DNA from: Calamus simplicifolius
Taxonomy: Eukaryota; Streptophyta; Magnoliopsida; Arecales; Arecaceae
Reading direction: 5' to 3'
Length of the DNA: 64,000 nucleotides
Assembly (NCBI GenBank): GCA_900491605.1
Contig: UESW01003829.1
Coordinates: 943,014-1,007,013, forward strand
Shown one piece after another: positions 48,886 through 60,682 of the stretch (the first letter of the stretch is position 1; each line of letters starts with the position of its first letter). The position numbers were made by a program, and so were the translations under genes. The notes beneath the pieces are model-generated. The model saw only the letters and a list, made by a program, of their open reading frames with translations, did not search any database and was not told where the DNA came from.

Positions 48886-49535
48886 TTAAATAAAATGACC
48901 AAGACCCATACGGTCTACATGATCCCTAAACTTCTGTAGTGGGATGCCTTTAGTTAAGGGATCAGCTATCATCAACTCAGTGCTCACGTGCTCTATAACC
49001 ACTGTCTTTTCTTTAACACGTTCTCGTATGGCTAAATATTTGATGTCGATGTGCTTGCTTCGACTACCACTCTTATTATTTTTAGCCATAAACACTGCAG
49101 CTGAATTGTCACAAAAAATCTTCAATGGCTTAGATATAGAATCCACAATTCTAAGCCCAGAAATGAAACTCTTCAACCATACACCATGCGAGGTAGCCTC
49201 AAAACATGATACGAACTCGGCTTCCATGGTGGAAGTAGCAGTCAAAGTCTGCTTGACGCTCCTCCAAGATACAGCTCCACCAGCAAACATAAATATGTAT
49301 CCAGATGTGACTTCCGAGAATCAACACAGCCAGCAAAGTCAGCATCAGAGTAGCCAATTACTTTCAAATTTTTAGTCCGTCTGAACATAAGCATGTAGTC
49401 CTTGGTACCCTGAAGATACCTCTTCACCTTCTTAGCAGTTCTCCAGTGGTCTAAACCTGGATTACTTTGATATCTCCCCAACATCCCAACTGCAAATGCT
49501 ATGTCAGGCCTTGTACAGACCTGAGCATACATCAA
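48886..49535 (-). pseudogene. Copia element 3 RNase H
   Basis: Frame 49242-49535 (AQVCTRPDIAFAVGMLGRYQ..., GYSDADFAGCVDSRKS) shifts by one base after SRKS. Frame 48886-49290 continues with AGGAVSWRSVKQTLTATSTMEAEFVSCFEATSHGVWLKSF, IFCDNSAAVFMAKNN and SKHIDIKYLAIRERV to the polyprotein end. The C-terminal half is unbroken here, unlike in element 2. Confidence 0.86.
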
Positions 49536-49546
49536 GCTACCAACAG

Positions 49547-50496
49547 CTAGGCATATGGAGTGTTTTTCATTTCCTCCCTCTCAAAGTCATTCCTTGGGCA
49601 CTGACTCAAATTGAATCTGTCACCCTTGACTATGGGAGCTATACTCGGTGAACAATTTTTCATCCAAAATCTCTCTAAAATTTTATTGATATAGGTTTCT
49701 TGAGATAGACCTAAAACACCTCGAAGTCTGTCTCTTTGAATTTTAATGCCAATGACATAAGAGGCATCACCCATATCTTTCATGTCAAAATTCTCAGAGA
49801 GAAATTGTTTCACCTCATGTAACATACCTTTATTATTGGTTGCAAGTAAAATATCATCTACATATAGGATTAGAAAACAAATTTTGCTCCCACTGACCTT
49901 CTGGTATATACATTGATCCATGATGTTCTCTACAAATCCAAATGAAGAAATCACATCATGAAATTTTAAGTACCATTGCCAAGAGGCTTGTTTCAATCCA
50001 TATATAGATCTCTTGAGCTTGCATACTAATTGCTCATTATCACTAGAGGAAAAACCTTCAGGTTGTTTCATATAAACCTCTTCCTCTAGATCTCCATTGA
50101 GAAATGCAGTTTTCACATCCATTTGTTGCAACTCTAAATCAAAATGCGCAACAAGTGCCATGATAATGCGGAAGGAATCTTTCTTAGATACAGGAAAAAT
50201 ATCTCCTTGTAATCAATTCCCTCTCTTTGAGTGAATCCCTTAGCAATGAGTCTTGCTTTATATCGCTCAATGTTGCCTAACGAGTCTTTCTTGGTCTTAA
50301 AGACCCATTTACAGCCAATGGCTTTTACTCCATCAGGCAACTCAACAAGATCCCAGACTCCATTAACTGCCATAGAATTCATCTCATCTTTCATAGCATC
50401 ATACCATAAATTAGATTCCTTACTATTCATGGCTTGTGAAAACATTTCAGGATCATTTTCAGCTCCAATGTTATAGTCCGACTCTTGAAGATACAC
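49547..50496 (-). pseudogene. Copia element 3 reverse transcriptase
   Basis: Frame 50134-50496 (AIGCKWVFKTKKDSLGNIERYKARLIAKGF) shifts near 50200 (KEIFFLYLRK in place of ETFSPVSKK). Frame 49547-50161 carries QMDVKTAFLNGDLEEE, SIYGLKQASWQWYLKF and LYVDDILLATNN (YVDD). Motifs are intact apart from the frameshift. It reads EREEMKNTPYA at the end, showing the phase lost in element 2. Confidence 0.88.
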
Positions 50497-50637
50497 AATA
50501 TAGTCACTAGAAATTGCTGATTTCCTTTCTCTTGTAGATCTTCTTAATGTTGTAACAACCTCCTCTGGAGGAGTCGATTGTTCAACTATCTCTGGTAACT
50601 CATGAGAGACTGGATCTACTAGTTCATTATCAGCAAA

Positions 50638-51402
50638 TTATGGAATTTCAACGACTGGTTGTATAATGCCCGTTTGGTCTTGAGGGGCACTATGAACGAT
50701 AATCAGTCTGTCACTTGAAGTAGAAGGTTGAGCATCAGAATGTTCCCTTTCAGGAATCATGCTCTGCAATTGGTCACTCCCACTGATCAAGTCATTCTCA
50801 AGAAATTTGGCATTTCTCGATTCCACAATCCTAGTTGTATGAGATGGACAGTAAAATCTATATCCCTTGGACCTCTCGGCATATCCAACAAAATACCCAC
50901 TAATGGTCCTAGGGTCCAGCTTTTTCTCTTGTGGATTGTATACTCTCACTTCACATGGGCATCCCCATATGCGTACATGTCGCAAACTTGGCTTCCAACC
51001 TTTAAATAACTCAAATGACATTTTAGAAACAGCCTTGGTTGGAACTCGATTTAATATGTACACAGCTGTCTTGAGAGCTTCTATCCACAAGGACTTAGGT
51101 AGTTTGGAGCTACTAATCATGCTCCTCACCATGTCCATCAATGTTCGGTTCCTTCTTTCTGCTACACCATTCTGATCAGGTGAGCCAGGTAAATTGTATT
51201 GGGCAACAATCCCATGTTCTTGAAGGAACTTCGCAAATGGACCAGGCATTTGTCCATCTTCTGTGTATCTCCCATAATACTCACCTCCTCTATCAGATCT
51301 CACAATTTTGATTTGCTTTCCACATTGTGTCTCCACTTCTACCTTGGATACCTTAAAGGCATCTAATGCTTCGTTCTTATTATGAAACAAGTAGAGATAC
51401 AT
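50638..51402 (-). pseudogene. Copia element 3 integrase core and C-terminal part
   Basis: The same integrase continues in phase after the TGA, with FMYLYLFHNKNEALDAFKV, VRSDRGGEYYGRY (second Asp), GVAERRNRT (Glu), WGCPCEVRVYNPQEKK and YFVGYAERSKGYRFY. It ends at the same TAA after VVEIP as element 2. That stop is thus shared by both copies and either predates their insertion or is a feature of the source element. Confidence 0.85.
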
Positions 51403-51405
51403 AAA

Positions 51406-52461
51406 TCATGAGTAATCATCAATAAAGCAGATAAAGTATTTCGGATCATGAAAATCCATATCCGGACAACAAATGTCCGTGTGTATGATCTCTAATAGGT
51501 CTGAACTCCTCTTGGCACCTTTCTTTGACTTATTGGTCTGCTTGCCTTTAATGCAGTCCACACAAGTATCAAAGTCAATGAAGTCCAAAGTATTGAGTAC
51601 CCCTTCATTCACTAACCTCTTGATTCTATCTATGGAGATATGTCCCAATCTCCGATGCCACAACATAGAGGAGTTATCATTTACAACACATCTTTTTATG
51701 CCAGCCCTAACATGCATTACATCATGAGTGGTATTATTTTGCAAATTAATATAGAAAAGACCATCAGACAAAGTACCATTCCCAACAAGTTCAGATTTAT
51801 AATATAAACTGGAAGAAGTATCTGAAAAGTTGAAAGAATAACCAAAAGGTACAAGTCTTGAAACTGAAATTAAATTCCTAGAAAAACTAGGTACATAAAA
51901 GGTCCTTTCCAAATTTAAAACAAAACCACTACTAAGAACTAAGGTGCATGTCCCTATAGCTTCCACATGTGAGCGCATCTTATTTCCTGAAGAGATATAC
52001 TGCTCACTTCCCACTGGCTTCCTTAAGTTTTGCATACCCTGCAAGGTATTGCAAATGTGGATTGTAGAACCAAAATCAATCCACCATGTGTTGTAAATAA
52101 CATCAGCCATATTAGATTCATAACTGACAAGAGCTTTAACTAAAGTACTGAATTGCTCATCAATGGCCTTTAGTAGCTTCCTCACATTCTCATGCTTATC
52201 TACTGAACCACGTATACCAACAGAGATTTTTGTCTTTATGAACATTGTACTCAAGCGATTGGATCGCACCCAACGTTCATAAATCGCAATCTCATTAGGA
52301 GTGCTGGTCTGAGTTACTGAAGGTGGTTCATCCTTCCTTATAGCATAATCAATGTCCATCCAGCCCAGATGAAGGAGAATTCTCTCCTTCCAAACCTTAT
52401 AGTTATCACCCCTTAATTCAGGTATGTCACATTTTATTTCAAAGAAATTTACAGGTTGCAT
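51406..52461 (-). pseudogene. Copia element 3 gag-protease-integrase N-part fusion (351 codons)
   Basis: ATG at 52461 starts the same gag as in element 2 (MQPVNFFEIKCDIPELRG). After FSTLVKAL the frame jumps in phase to VSYESNMADVIYNTWWIDFGST, so the last part of gag and the CFFCKKKGHMKKDC knuckle are deleted while the frame is kept. The protease active site reads D-F-G instead of D-S-G, probably inactive. The frame continues through FYVPSFSRNLISVSRL into the integrase zinc motif (LWHRRLGHI ... CVDC) and ends at TGA after CFIDDYS, where element 2 has CGA for Arg. The result is a long but non-functional chimeric frame. Confidence 0.85.
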
Positions 52462-53269
52462 AACTGCAAAATTTAAACATACATGCTTATTATCAAAAAT
52501 TGAGGCTAATAAAATGCTTTACCAATGTAAATTATGCATTTAGAAACTAGTGAATCTACTGACATAAAACTTGCCTGTGGGCTAAAGCTCTAATTCAATT
52601 AGATTCACTTAAGTCTGTATGATAAAACTATCAAATTATGTTCCTTCTTTCTAATTCCTATGGGTAGATTAGAAAAATATAATTTGATATTTCATCTTAA
52701 TTAATTATATAAATATAAAATAATGAATCTACTGACATAAAACTTGCCTGTGGGCTAAAGCTTTAATTCAATTAGATTCACTTAAGTCTGTATGATAAAA
52801 CTATCAAATTATGTTCCTTCTTTCTAATTCCTGTGGGTAGATTAGAAAAATATAATTTAATATTTTATCCTAATTAATTATATAAATATAACAAAAATTC
52901 ATGTGGAATAAATTTTATTATATTTATATAATTAATTACAATTAATGTCTATTATTTATGTGATTTACTAACTTTATTATACAATTTTATAATTAAGGAT
53001 GCTGTGGCTACTCCTCAATTATTCAATTGTATTTATCACTTAGACATTATTTAAATTTTATGTTCAATTATGTCAATTAAGATGCATGCATAATTCATAA
53101 AATTTATACACACAAATTCTAAATCTAATTGAACATAAATAGGCCAGACTAATGGTCCAACCACTTAATGAACGAGCCAACAGCCCGTCATCCTCACCCA
53201 ATTCTAATAGTTTAATTTAACCAAAAATCTCCAATCACCTCAAAAATTTTAGATCAGATGTGCTTGGAC

Positions 53270-53600
53270 TGCTGCAATCCAGCCTGCTGCAATTCAAGCT
53301 GGGCACACGGCCCAGCTTTATGGCTGACTCAAACTGCTGGGCACACGGTCCAACCTGATTGCTGGTCCATATGGCTAAGCTAGCCAGACGGTGGGCCAGC
53401 CCTGATTACTGGGCCATGCAATGGGCCAGTCTGGCCCAGGCGCTGGGCCCAGGCCTGGCCAGCGGTTGGCCCAGGCGCTGGGCCAGCCAGCGCCTGATCC
53501 AAGCGCTGGGCCAGCCAGCTGCTGGCTAGCGCCTGGCCCAAGCGCTGGGCTGGCCAGCGCTGGAAATTTTTTTTTTTAATTCTAAATGCCGCTGGCCAGC
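53270..53600. repeat. GC-rich CTGGCC/GCGCTGG leader block in Copia element 3
   Basis: Counterpart of 38820-39130 in element 2. It has the same palindrome-rich words with different repeat numbers, showing expansion and contraction within the family. Confidence 0.8.
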
Positions 53601-54176
53601 CAGTTTTTTTTTTTTAATGTCCTGCACGTTTTTCTATAAGAGGTGTTTTTCATCCGTCCTCGTTCCGTGCACATATCCAAAGTAAGAAAACCGATGCTTG
53701 CTTATCTCATGGTGATTTAATCGTGAGATATTTAGATTTATCTTTTATTTAAACTATATCAAAAGGATGAGCGAATAGGAAAAAAATGGCATAAATCTTA
53801 CTGATCAATCTCTTAAATAAAACTAAATTAAATAAACTGAATATTAAGAGTTTATCAGATCTAATGCATTCTTGATGACCTATTAACTCTCCCGGTATGT
53901 AGGTAGTTGGGTCAAACGCACCAAGGTACTACAACAGCCTCCCTTATTGGTACGTCCCTAATATCCCTACCGTATGCCCGGGTGAAATAATCCAGAGTAC
54001 TACCAGTAGCCTCCCCTTTGGACTATCCCTAAACGAGAGAAATAGGGATCAAGAATACCTTGTCCCTCTTTATCAAATAAATCATATAATGATTGTTTCA
54101 CAAGGATTTTATCAGATCTGTATATTAATGAAAACAATCATATCCTAATAATCAAGGCAGAGGTATTATTTTATAT

Positions 54177-54190
54177 GCTCTGATACCAAA
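54177..54190 (-). other. Primer-binding site of Copia element 3
   Basis: TTTGGTATCAGAGC on the - strand, next to the LTR. Canonical tRNA-iMet type. Confidence 0.85.
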
Positions 54191-54589
54191 TGATAGACTG
54201 AAATTAAATATATTGATCCCTATCATATATGCGGAAATATGGGACCAATATATTTATCCTAATTAATTAAAGAAAGATCGATAAATACCTCCAGCCATTG
54301 CTGTTGATTTTCTTCTAGATGAGGGTAAGGATCTTCCACGCCTTGCGGTCTCTCTTAGTGATAGTGTAAACTTTCTCTCGATGAAACCAGGCGTAGGGAC
54401 CTACCCGTTTTATAAACCTATATGCCTTATCTGTCCATCACAGAGGGCGCCGCTTTAAACGGATATGGTTAAGGGATTCTTATCTCAATCGTGAATTCAA
54501 AATTTGAATTCATGTAATCCCTCAAAATCAGAATATAGGACCACCTTAATCGTATCTAACCGATATGCTTAATGAAGAAAAAACCAACA
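54191..54589 (-). repeat. Copia element 3, 5' LTR
   Basis: 399 bp partner of 48204-48602, carrying a TATAAAA box on the - strand in tttataaacgggtagg context (near 54405-54413). The primer site follows directly on the - strand. Confidence 0.93.
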
Positions 54590-54705
54590 AATACTAGACA
54601 CATGCACATATATAGTAAATGGCACACATTGCTCAAAATGAATTCTTATAAAATATAAAGACATAACATAAAGCATATCTTTTAATCTATATATCTATCA
54701 CTATC

Positions 54706-55783
54706 ATATGATAATTTATCTTATAAATAATTCATATTATCATTCACGAACGAAACACAACCTTAATTTCATACGCGACAAAGGTCACGGGCTTAACTGA
54801 GTGAAAGCCGATCCGATTCCACTGCACCGAGAAAGGGTAGTAGCAACGGCGACCCGTTCAACGTTTTTCTCCTGTAGCTTGCTGCCCGTCTCATTATGTA
54901 AATTAGGTGCTTTTGAAAGAGAGGGACTTTGTGGAGTCATTTAGGAAGCTTAATTGATAACACTGTTGCATTTAGTGTTATTTATGTGGTTGTGATTCAC
55001 GCCTGAGATGGAAAAGGTTTTCGATCTTAGCCAAAGAAAGGAACTACTTGAGAATGGTCCCTTGAGAATCTGGTGTGATATCTCCGGTGGGCCATGCTGA
55101 TGTGTGGAAGAGACATGGTCTGTGCTTGATGGAATTGTTGGCATTCAGCATTGTTATCATTATTAATTGCTTTGTTAGCTTTTTTTTATTTGTCAATGGA
55201 CGTACATGCGTTACGCATGGCTCACCCGTTTGTTTGACTCGGGAATAGATTAGTACTATATTTTTGAGAAAAAGGTGAATAGATCACCACCATTTCATTT
55301 CATCATGCCAATAAAATTAAGAAAAAAAAAAAGGCTTTTAGCAGCATTCAAAGTTCACTTGCGAACCTAATTAAATTATTAATAAATTAATTTTTTATGA
55401 TCTTAAAAATTTAAGTTTAAGTTACTTAGCAGCAGTTATTCGGGATGTTATATCAAATAGCATATTTGTTACATGTTAAAACTAATTAAAATCTATTAAA
55501 AAAAGGCATTATTACTGTAAAAATGGTTAATGCCATGATGAAACTCTCTACCACTAACTTATGAATAACCGAACTCATCCTAACTTGAGCCCTTAACTTT
55601 AGCATAGAACTTGAGCCATTAACTTTAGCATAGATTTTAATAACATATGTAACGAGTCAATTAATCTATTAGTGATCAGGTTCCAATCATAGTAAAACTT
55701 AAGTTCAAACTAAATTGTAACAAATAAATTTAAATAATATTTTTTAAATTAATAAAATTATTTTTTTTAACTTTCAACGTGCT

Positions 55784-55818
<35 letters not shown>

Positions 55819-57319
55819 ACTTTTGGGTAGGGTTGCAGCCTCTCATTTATTTTCTACGCTTAACCAAACACCAAAAAAGTGACTCATCTTTAACTAATCC
55901 CCTCAACCGAACGGTTGGCGTCCGGTCTCCTGTCACCAAAGAATCTCGACTCAAAAGGGCACCACAAGACTCTTGTACGAGATCTCAACACCATATGCCT
56001 TTATCCCTATATCATTATCTCATCACCCAAGATAGGTCCCAAATCAAGTCTTAGCCTAACAGAATTAAATTAGTTCTTAGCCCATATTTTCTTCGGCCTC
56101 AAAAGGAGCTAATGATCTAAGAGAAGGTCCAACAAAACTATAACCCATCTAATCCCCAGATGACGGTTGAGCTGAAGAAGCTAAGCATGCCAATCTTACC
56201 GTTCTGTTAGGCTTCGATTATTGCTTACCAACCTTCACAGCGAAAGATGCTTGCGGTGGTCGATGGGTGCCCTGTAAGGACGTGAAGGAAACAGTAGAGG
56301 GACGTGAGAGAACGGCAGAAGCTCGGGGGCTTCGAATGCCAAAATTATAACATAATTAATTTTGCAACAAAACTATAACATAATTGAAAAGATGGGTGTG
56401 GTCTGAGTCTTGTGTGATTTATATTTATCTCGGATTCTTGAGTATAAAGCATGACAAAATTTGTATTATAAATAGCATCTACTGGAATATCATCTTCATT
56501 TGCCTTGGGGAAAATTTGTTGGACAAATAGATTTAAAAATAGAGTGCCAATTAAAAAGGGGGCGAAGAGAGAGAGAGAGAGAGCTTTTAAGAGCGACAGA
56601 AACTAAGGATGAACTAATGAGACCAATTGAGACGGGAGGATCATACTTAAAATAAAATATAAAGGTGATCTATGGGACCTATTATGAATCAATTTAGCCA
56701 ACGGGATTTGGGAGCAAGTTTTTTTTTTTGGAACAATGGGAGCAAGATTCATCACATCTAGAGCTTGATCATGAATCAAAATTTTGAGAAATCGTAACTT
56801 CTAAACTAAAGAAATTTAATGATATAAAAATAAGAAGAAATTAAGAAAGGAGTCAAGATTTAAAAATTTCTATTTTACAAAAATTTAACCCCAACTAAGA
56901 GAAGAATCTGACCTGGATTATAAAATGACAGACCGTAGTAGTATAAATAAAGATATTGTATAATAATTTTTACATATTGATTGAAAAAAGTAACAGAAAT
57001 TTTACTTTGGTTTTTTGAAAAGTGGATCTGATTAATATATAAAAAAAGACATGGGTAACAGTTATTGATCTTCAATGATAGCAAAGGATTGAAAATGTCA
57101 CTTTCAATATATTTCTATATTTTTTTATCATTTAATTATATGATATTTGAGTTGAGCAGCTGAAAGTAAATATTTTCACCTCCATAATCAAACTAAAAGG
57201 GGTTGTGAAAATATTTTAAAAAATATTCCCAGAAAGAAATCCATAAAAGAGGTTCAACCTTCTAAAATGATTCTCATGTCACTTGGACAGGCTCGTCAAA
57301 TCCAGCAGCGGACACGGTA
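54706..57319. other. Intergenic DNA without recognised genes
   Basis: AT-rich. It includes a (CT)n run (55789-55817) and a short (GA)n run (about 56567-56582). Open frames such as 54950-55144 (-) and 55779-56054 (+) show no domain. Confidence 0.45.
55789..55817. repeat. (CT)n microsatellite
   Basis: Uninterrupted TC/CT run of about 29 bp. Confidence 0.93.
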
Positions 57320-57451
57320 CCGCTCAAGAAAGCTAATCTTACCAAATCATCGTCCAAGTGATCAATCACTCTCTTGAACTGCAGACCGCTCAAGAAAGCT
57401 AATCTTACCAAATCATCATCCAAGTGATCCATCACTCTCTTGGACTGCAGA
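57320..57451. repeat. Tandem duplication, 2 x 66 bp
   Basis: Copies 57320-57385 and 57386-57451 both run ccgctcaagaaagctaatct...ctctcttg(a/g)actgcaga-like, with only three or so differences. Confidence 0.85.
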
Positions 57452-57480
57452 GTTCAGCTCAGCTCAAAAAGAACCAGCTG

Positions 57481-57521
57481 TGAGAGAGAGAGAGAGAGGG
57501 GGGGGGGGGGGGGGGGGGGGG
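57481..57521. repeat. (GA)n followed by a run of 24 G
   Basis: GAGAGA from 57482 runs into an uninterrupted G tract at 57498-57521. Such a tract is hard to sequence, so its exact length is uncertain. It would support G-quadruplex structures. Confidence 0.85.
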
Positions 57522-57529
57522 CGGCAAAA

Positions 57530-58284
57530 GAAGAAATAGATTTAGTTACATTCGAATATAAACAAGCCTAAATCTAATCACTTTCCTTACCATTTGATCC
57601 ATAATTCAAGAATCCCAAACATGAAAAAAAAGTGAAAAAGAAAGGGCACCTTTAGGATTAATGTGGATCTAAGGGTGAAGAAGGTAAACGAATCCTATAC
57701 TTAACTACAGTCAATCCTAAATCCATTCACCTTTTCATCTTTGGATCCATACAATTCATGAATTTCAAGATGAAAAAGGTGAAAAGATATAACTCCAGAA
57801 TCCGTATAGATTCAAGGATGAAGAATCCAAAGGTGCAAAGATCCTATATATGAGATAGACTTGACTACATTCAAATATAGCCAACCTTAAATTTGATTAT
57901 CTTCCTATCATTAATTCATACAATTCATGAATCTCAAAAATAAAAAAGTAAGAAAGATAGGATAGCTCCAGAATCCATATAAATCCAAAGGTAAAAGAAG
58001 CGAGCAAATCCTGAACTTGACTATATTGATCCATATGGATCCCAAAGACACCCTACTTTTTTTATTCTTTTATCTTTAAAATTCATAAATTGTATGGATT
58101 AATGATGGCGAGGTAATCCGATCTAAGCTTAGCTACATTCATATGTAGTAAAATCTACCCTTATCTCTCTCTTCTCTCTCTCTCTATATATATATTATAG
58201 GCTGAACTTGGTTATATGTGAATATAGCTAAGCTTTAGATTCAGTTGCTCTTTCTACCCTTAAATCCATATGGATTATATACAT

Positions 58285-58351
<67 letters not shown>

Positions 58352-58420
58352 GTTAGACTTGGCTACACATGAATGTAGCTAAGCTTCAAATTCAATTGCC
58401 CTTTTTACCCTTGAATATGT
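57530..58420. repeat. Degenerate ~160-bp minisatellite
   Basis: Several copies share the phrases 'acttgactacattcaaatatagccaa..ctaaat..gatt', 'catacaattcatgaat.tcaaa.atgaaaaa' and 'agctccagaatccgtatagatccaaagg'. Copies start at about 57535, 57700, 57855 and 58010, with fragments at 58185 and 58355. One further copy lies at 62140-62330 within the methyltransferase intron. There is no coding capacity. Confidence 0.65.
58291..58346. repeat. (TA)n microsatellite
   Basis: TA run of about 55 bp preceded by acacacacat, inside the minisatellite region. Confidence 0.92.
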
Positions 58421-58429
58421 AAGGATTTT

Positions 58430-60384
58430 AAATTCAATCCCAAAATAAAAGTAAAATGGAAAGGGCGACCGGATCTTTATTAGGGGGTAAAAGAGAAATT
58501 CATTGACCAACTCAGATTGAGTGGTCAAAAAATAAAAATAAAAAATCCAATTGTTGGATTGGGCGTTACCAAAATACCCATGCATCGCCGAACCTGACAT
58601 TTGATTCTCTACTTAAGAAGTAGTAGGATCTGAATATAGGATATCTACATTAAGAAATTCACATGCACTTACTTAGCAGCAAAATAAAAATAAAAATAAA
58701 AATAAAGAAACATGTTTGATCATCTTTGCTTCTTTTGCAGCTCTAAATTATCTAATTTTCACCTCTTCATCCAATCGTGCACATGTATGAAGGAGATCTC
58801 ACCTCAGTCACCTTTCCAACGTTCAAATGTAATGAATAATCTTAGGTACACATTTAAATAAAGCTGATAGTCTTGGTCAGTGTTTTAACTTAAAACACAT
58901 TGATCCATACATATTTAACAACACACAATTAATAACAATTCCAAACAAAGTAAAAAATGATATGTTAGAGCCGGAATACAAGGTTGTGTTGGGAACGAAT
59001 CAGATCTCCATAGTCGTGTAGGGAGGCGAGACGCTTCATTTTGTTTCATACGGTCTATTTTACTCTATCAGAATCTGCACTGTTGGGGCAAAAAAATAAA
59101 AAGAAAAAATAATAATTCGCATCTCATATTGGTACATGGTGCCGTCCGCTCATCAGAACTTCGTCTAGCCTCTTGCAACACACTGTGATTGTTTCAGTTA
59201 GATGGGTGGCCTTCTATACTACCCTACCCTCTGCTCAGAAGGAATGTAAGCAGTTTCATAACAAGAATGCTTTAGCAATGAGCCATCATTAAGACAACAA
59301 CCGTGAGATACCGGACCACATATAATCCATTTTAGGAATCTAAATTGCATACACAACAGCAGAGTGGACCTGAATGATAGCTAAAAGCATATCATGATTG
59401 GTGACTTCTATTGCAACAATGACCTGTTATTTTATATAAGAGGACAGAATATTCCCGATCATGAAAGATTCAGTTTAGTACAACATCTTGCAGCCAATTC
59501 TCAAACATTTGTTAAACTAGCCTCATAACTTCAAGTTGTATCATGCATGCCAAGGACAGAAAAAGCGCACAATCAAATCTTGCAAACTTGGATTAACGTC
59601 TTTCAAGTGTTAAACCAGTGCAAACACCCCTGAAGAACCTGAATGAGGTTAGCAGGCAATAAGTGATCAACAATTACTAGCAAATGGAATGTATCTTACA
59701 CCACATATATAGGCTTGAGAAACTAATGTGGTTTAAAAGAATTCCTGGCAATCCATATAAATAAAGCCACTTGAGTTCAGTTTGGACGTGCATTTTTCAT
59801 AATGGAAAAGGGTAATCAAACAAAAGAATTGAGAACATATCGAGGAGAATGGAGCAACGAAGAAACACATAGATATAGAACGCTACCACAAGATGATGCT
59901 CTGAGATTACAGTGTTTTCAAATGAAAAATAACCCAAGATATCATGTCTGCTTCAGTACTACAACAGAACCTGAATTAAAAATAAAAAAAGGCTCTGGTA
60001 GATCAAGAGAGTTAAACTGCTGAATCAGCTTTTTGTATATTACTAAATAATTCCAACCATAGACACTCATCCCTATAACTGAATTGACCAAGACAAAGCT
60101 CACAAAAGGAAAAGATGAAATGAGACTTCATTTGACTGGTAAAATTAGCTGTAAAACCTTCTAATTGAATCAACTCTCCTCAGTGAGTTTACAAATTTAC
60201 GCAGGGGACAGATAAATAGAAATTGCATCTGATATCAGCATGCAAAAGAATTAAAAATACAATGAGATGTGGCTATTTGCTGCCCCTACTCCATTTTCAA
60301 TCAATCAAATGACCACAATCAATTATTATGTGGCGGTTGACAATGATTAGAGCTAACATCATCATTGGTTACACTCTGAGGAAC
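58430..60384. other. Intergenic DNA and downstream region of the methyltransferase gene
   Basis: No gene recognised. The part close to 60384 probably includes 3' UTR of the - strand gene, but no polyadenylation site can be fixed. The + strand open frame 59802-60023 has no domain. Confidence 0.45.
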
Positions 60385-60682
60385 ATAAAACAATACCATC
60401 CGTCGAATTTCCTACGCCTATACCGGAATCCCCATTTCTAGTGCTACCTCTGTGGCCATGACCATTGCCTTCCTGGGGCCAAGGGGGCCAACGTCTCTGA
60501 AACCTCAGTTTGTTGTTCCACCTCTGTTGCCGGATAAAACAATACCATCCGTCGAATTTCCTACGCCTACACTGGAATCCCCATTTCTAGTGCTACCTCT
60601 GTGGCCATGACCATTGCCTTCCTGGGGCCAAGGGGGCCAACGTCCCTGAAACCTCAGGTTGTTGTTCCACCTCTGTTGCCTC
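60385..60682. repeat. 149-bp tandem duplication across the methyltransferase stop region
   Basis: Copies 60385-60533 and 60534-60682 start ataaaacaataccatccgtc and run to cctctgttgcc. They differ at about four positions. The upstream copy in gene order (60534-60682) is coding. The second copy is entered out of phase because 149 is not a multiple of three, and the stop at 60505-60507 lies within it. Confidence 0.9.

Larger units (their letters stand above)
48204..54589 (-). mobile_element. Copia element 3 (LTR retrotransposon, internally deleted)
   Basis: LTRs 48204-48602 and 54191-54589 are both 399 bp. A perfect TSD aatac lies at 48199-48203 and 54590-54594. The PBS on the - strand (TTTGGTATCAGAGC, 54177-54190) abuts the 5' LTR. 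Structure and sequence match element 2 in reverse orientation over the full length, including the GC-rich leader block and the leader duplication. A deletion of about 470 bp removes the end of gag and the zinc knuckle. Further stops and frameshifts occur in integrase, RT and RNase H. The LTRs differ at 12 positions by eye (3%), 11 of them transitions. Confidence 0.95.
47072..54700 (-). mobile_element. Probable solo LTR (~1.24 kb) split by Copia element 3
   Basis: The sequence from tgttggggagcgcggaatac (47072) to 48203, continued after the insertion from 54595 to ...ctatca (54700), has TG..CA ends. It may be flanked by ctatc on both sides (47067-47071 and 54701-54705), although ctatc also occurs nearby in AT-rich DNA, so this TSD is tentative. 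On the - strand it carries TATAAATA (47365-47372) followed by a leader-like ggttgctagggttaag, as in a U3/R region. No internal region or partner LTR exists, hence solo LTR. The family is different from elements 1-3. Confidence 0.45.
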
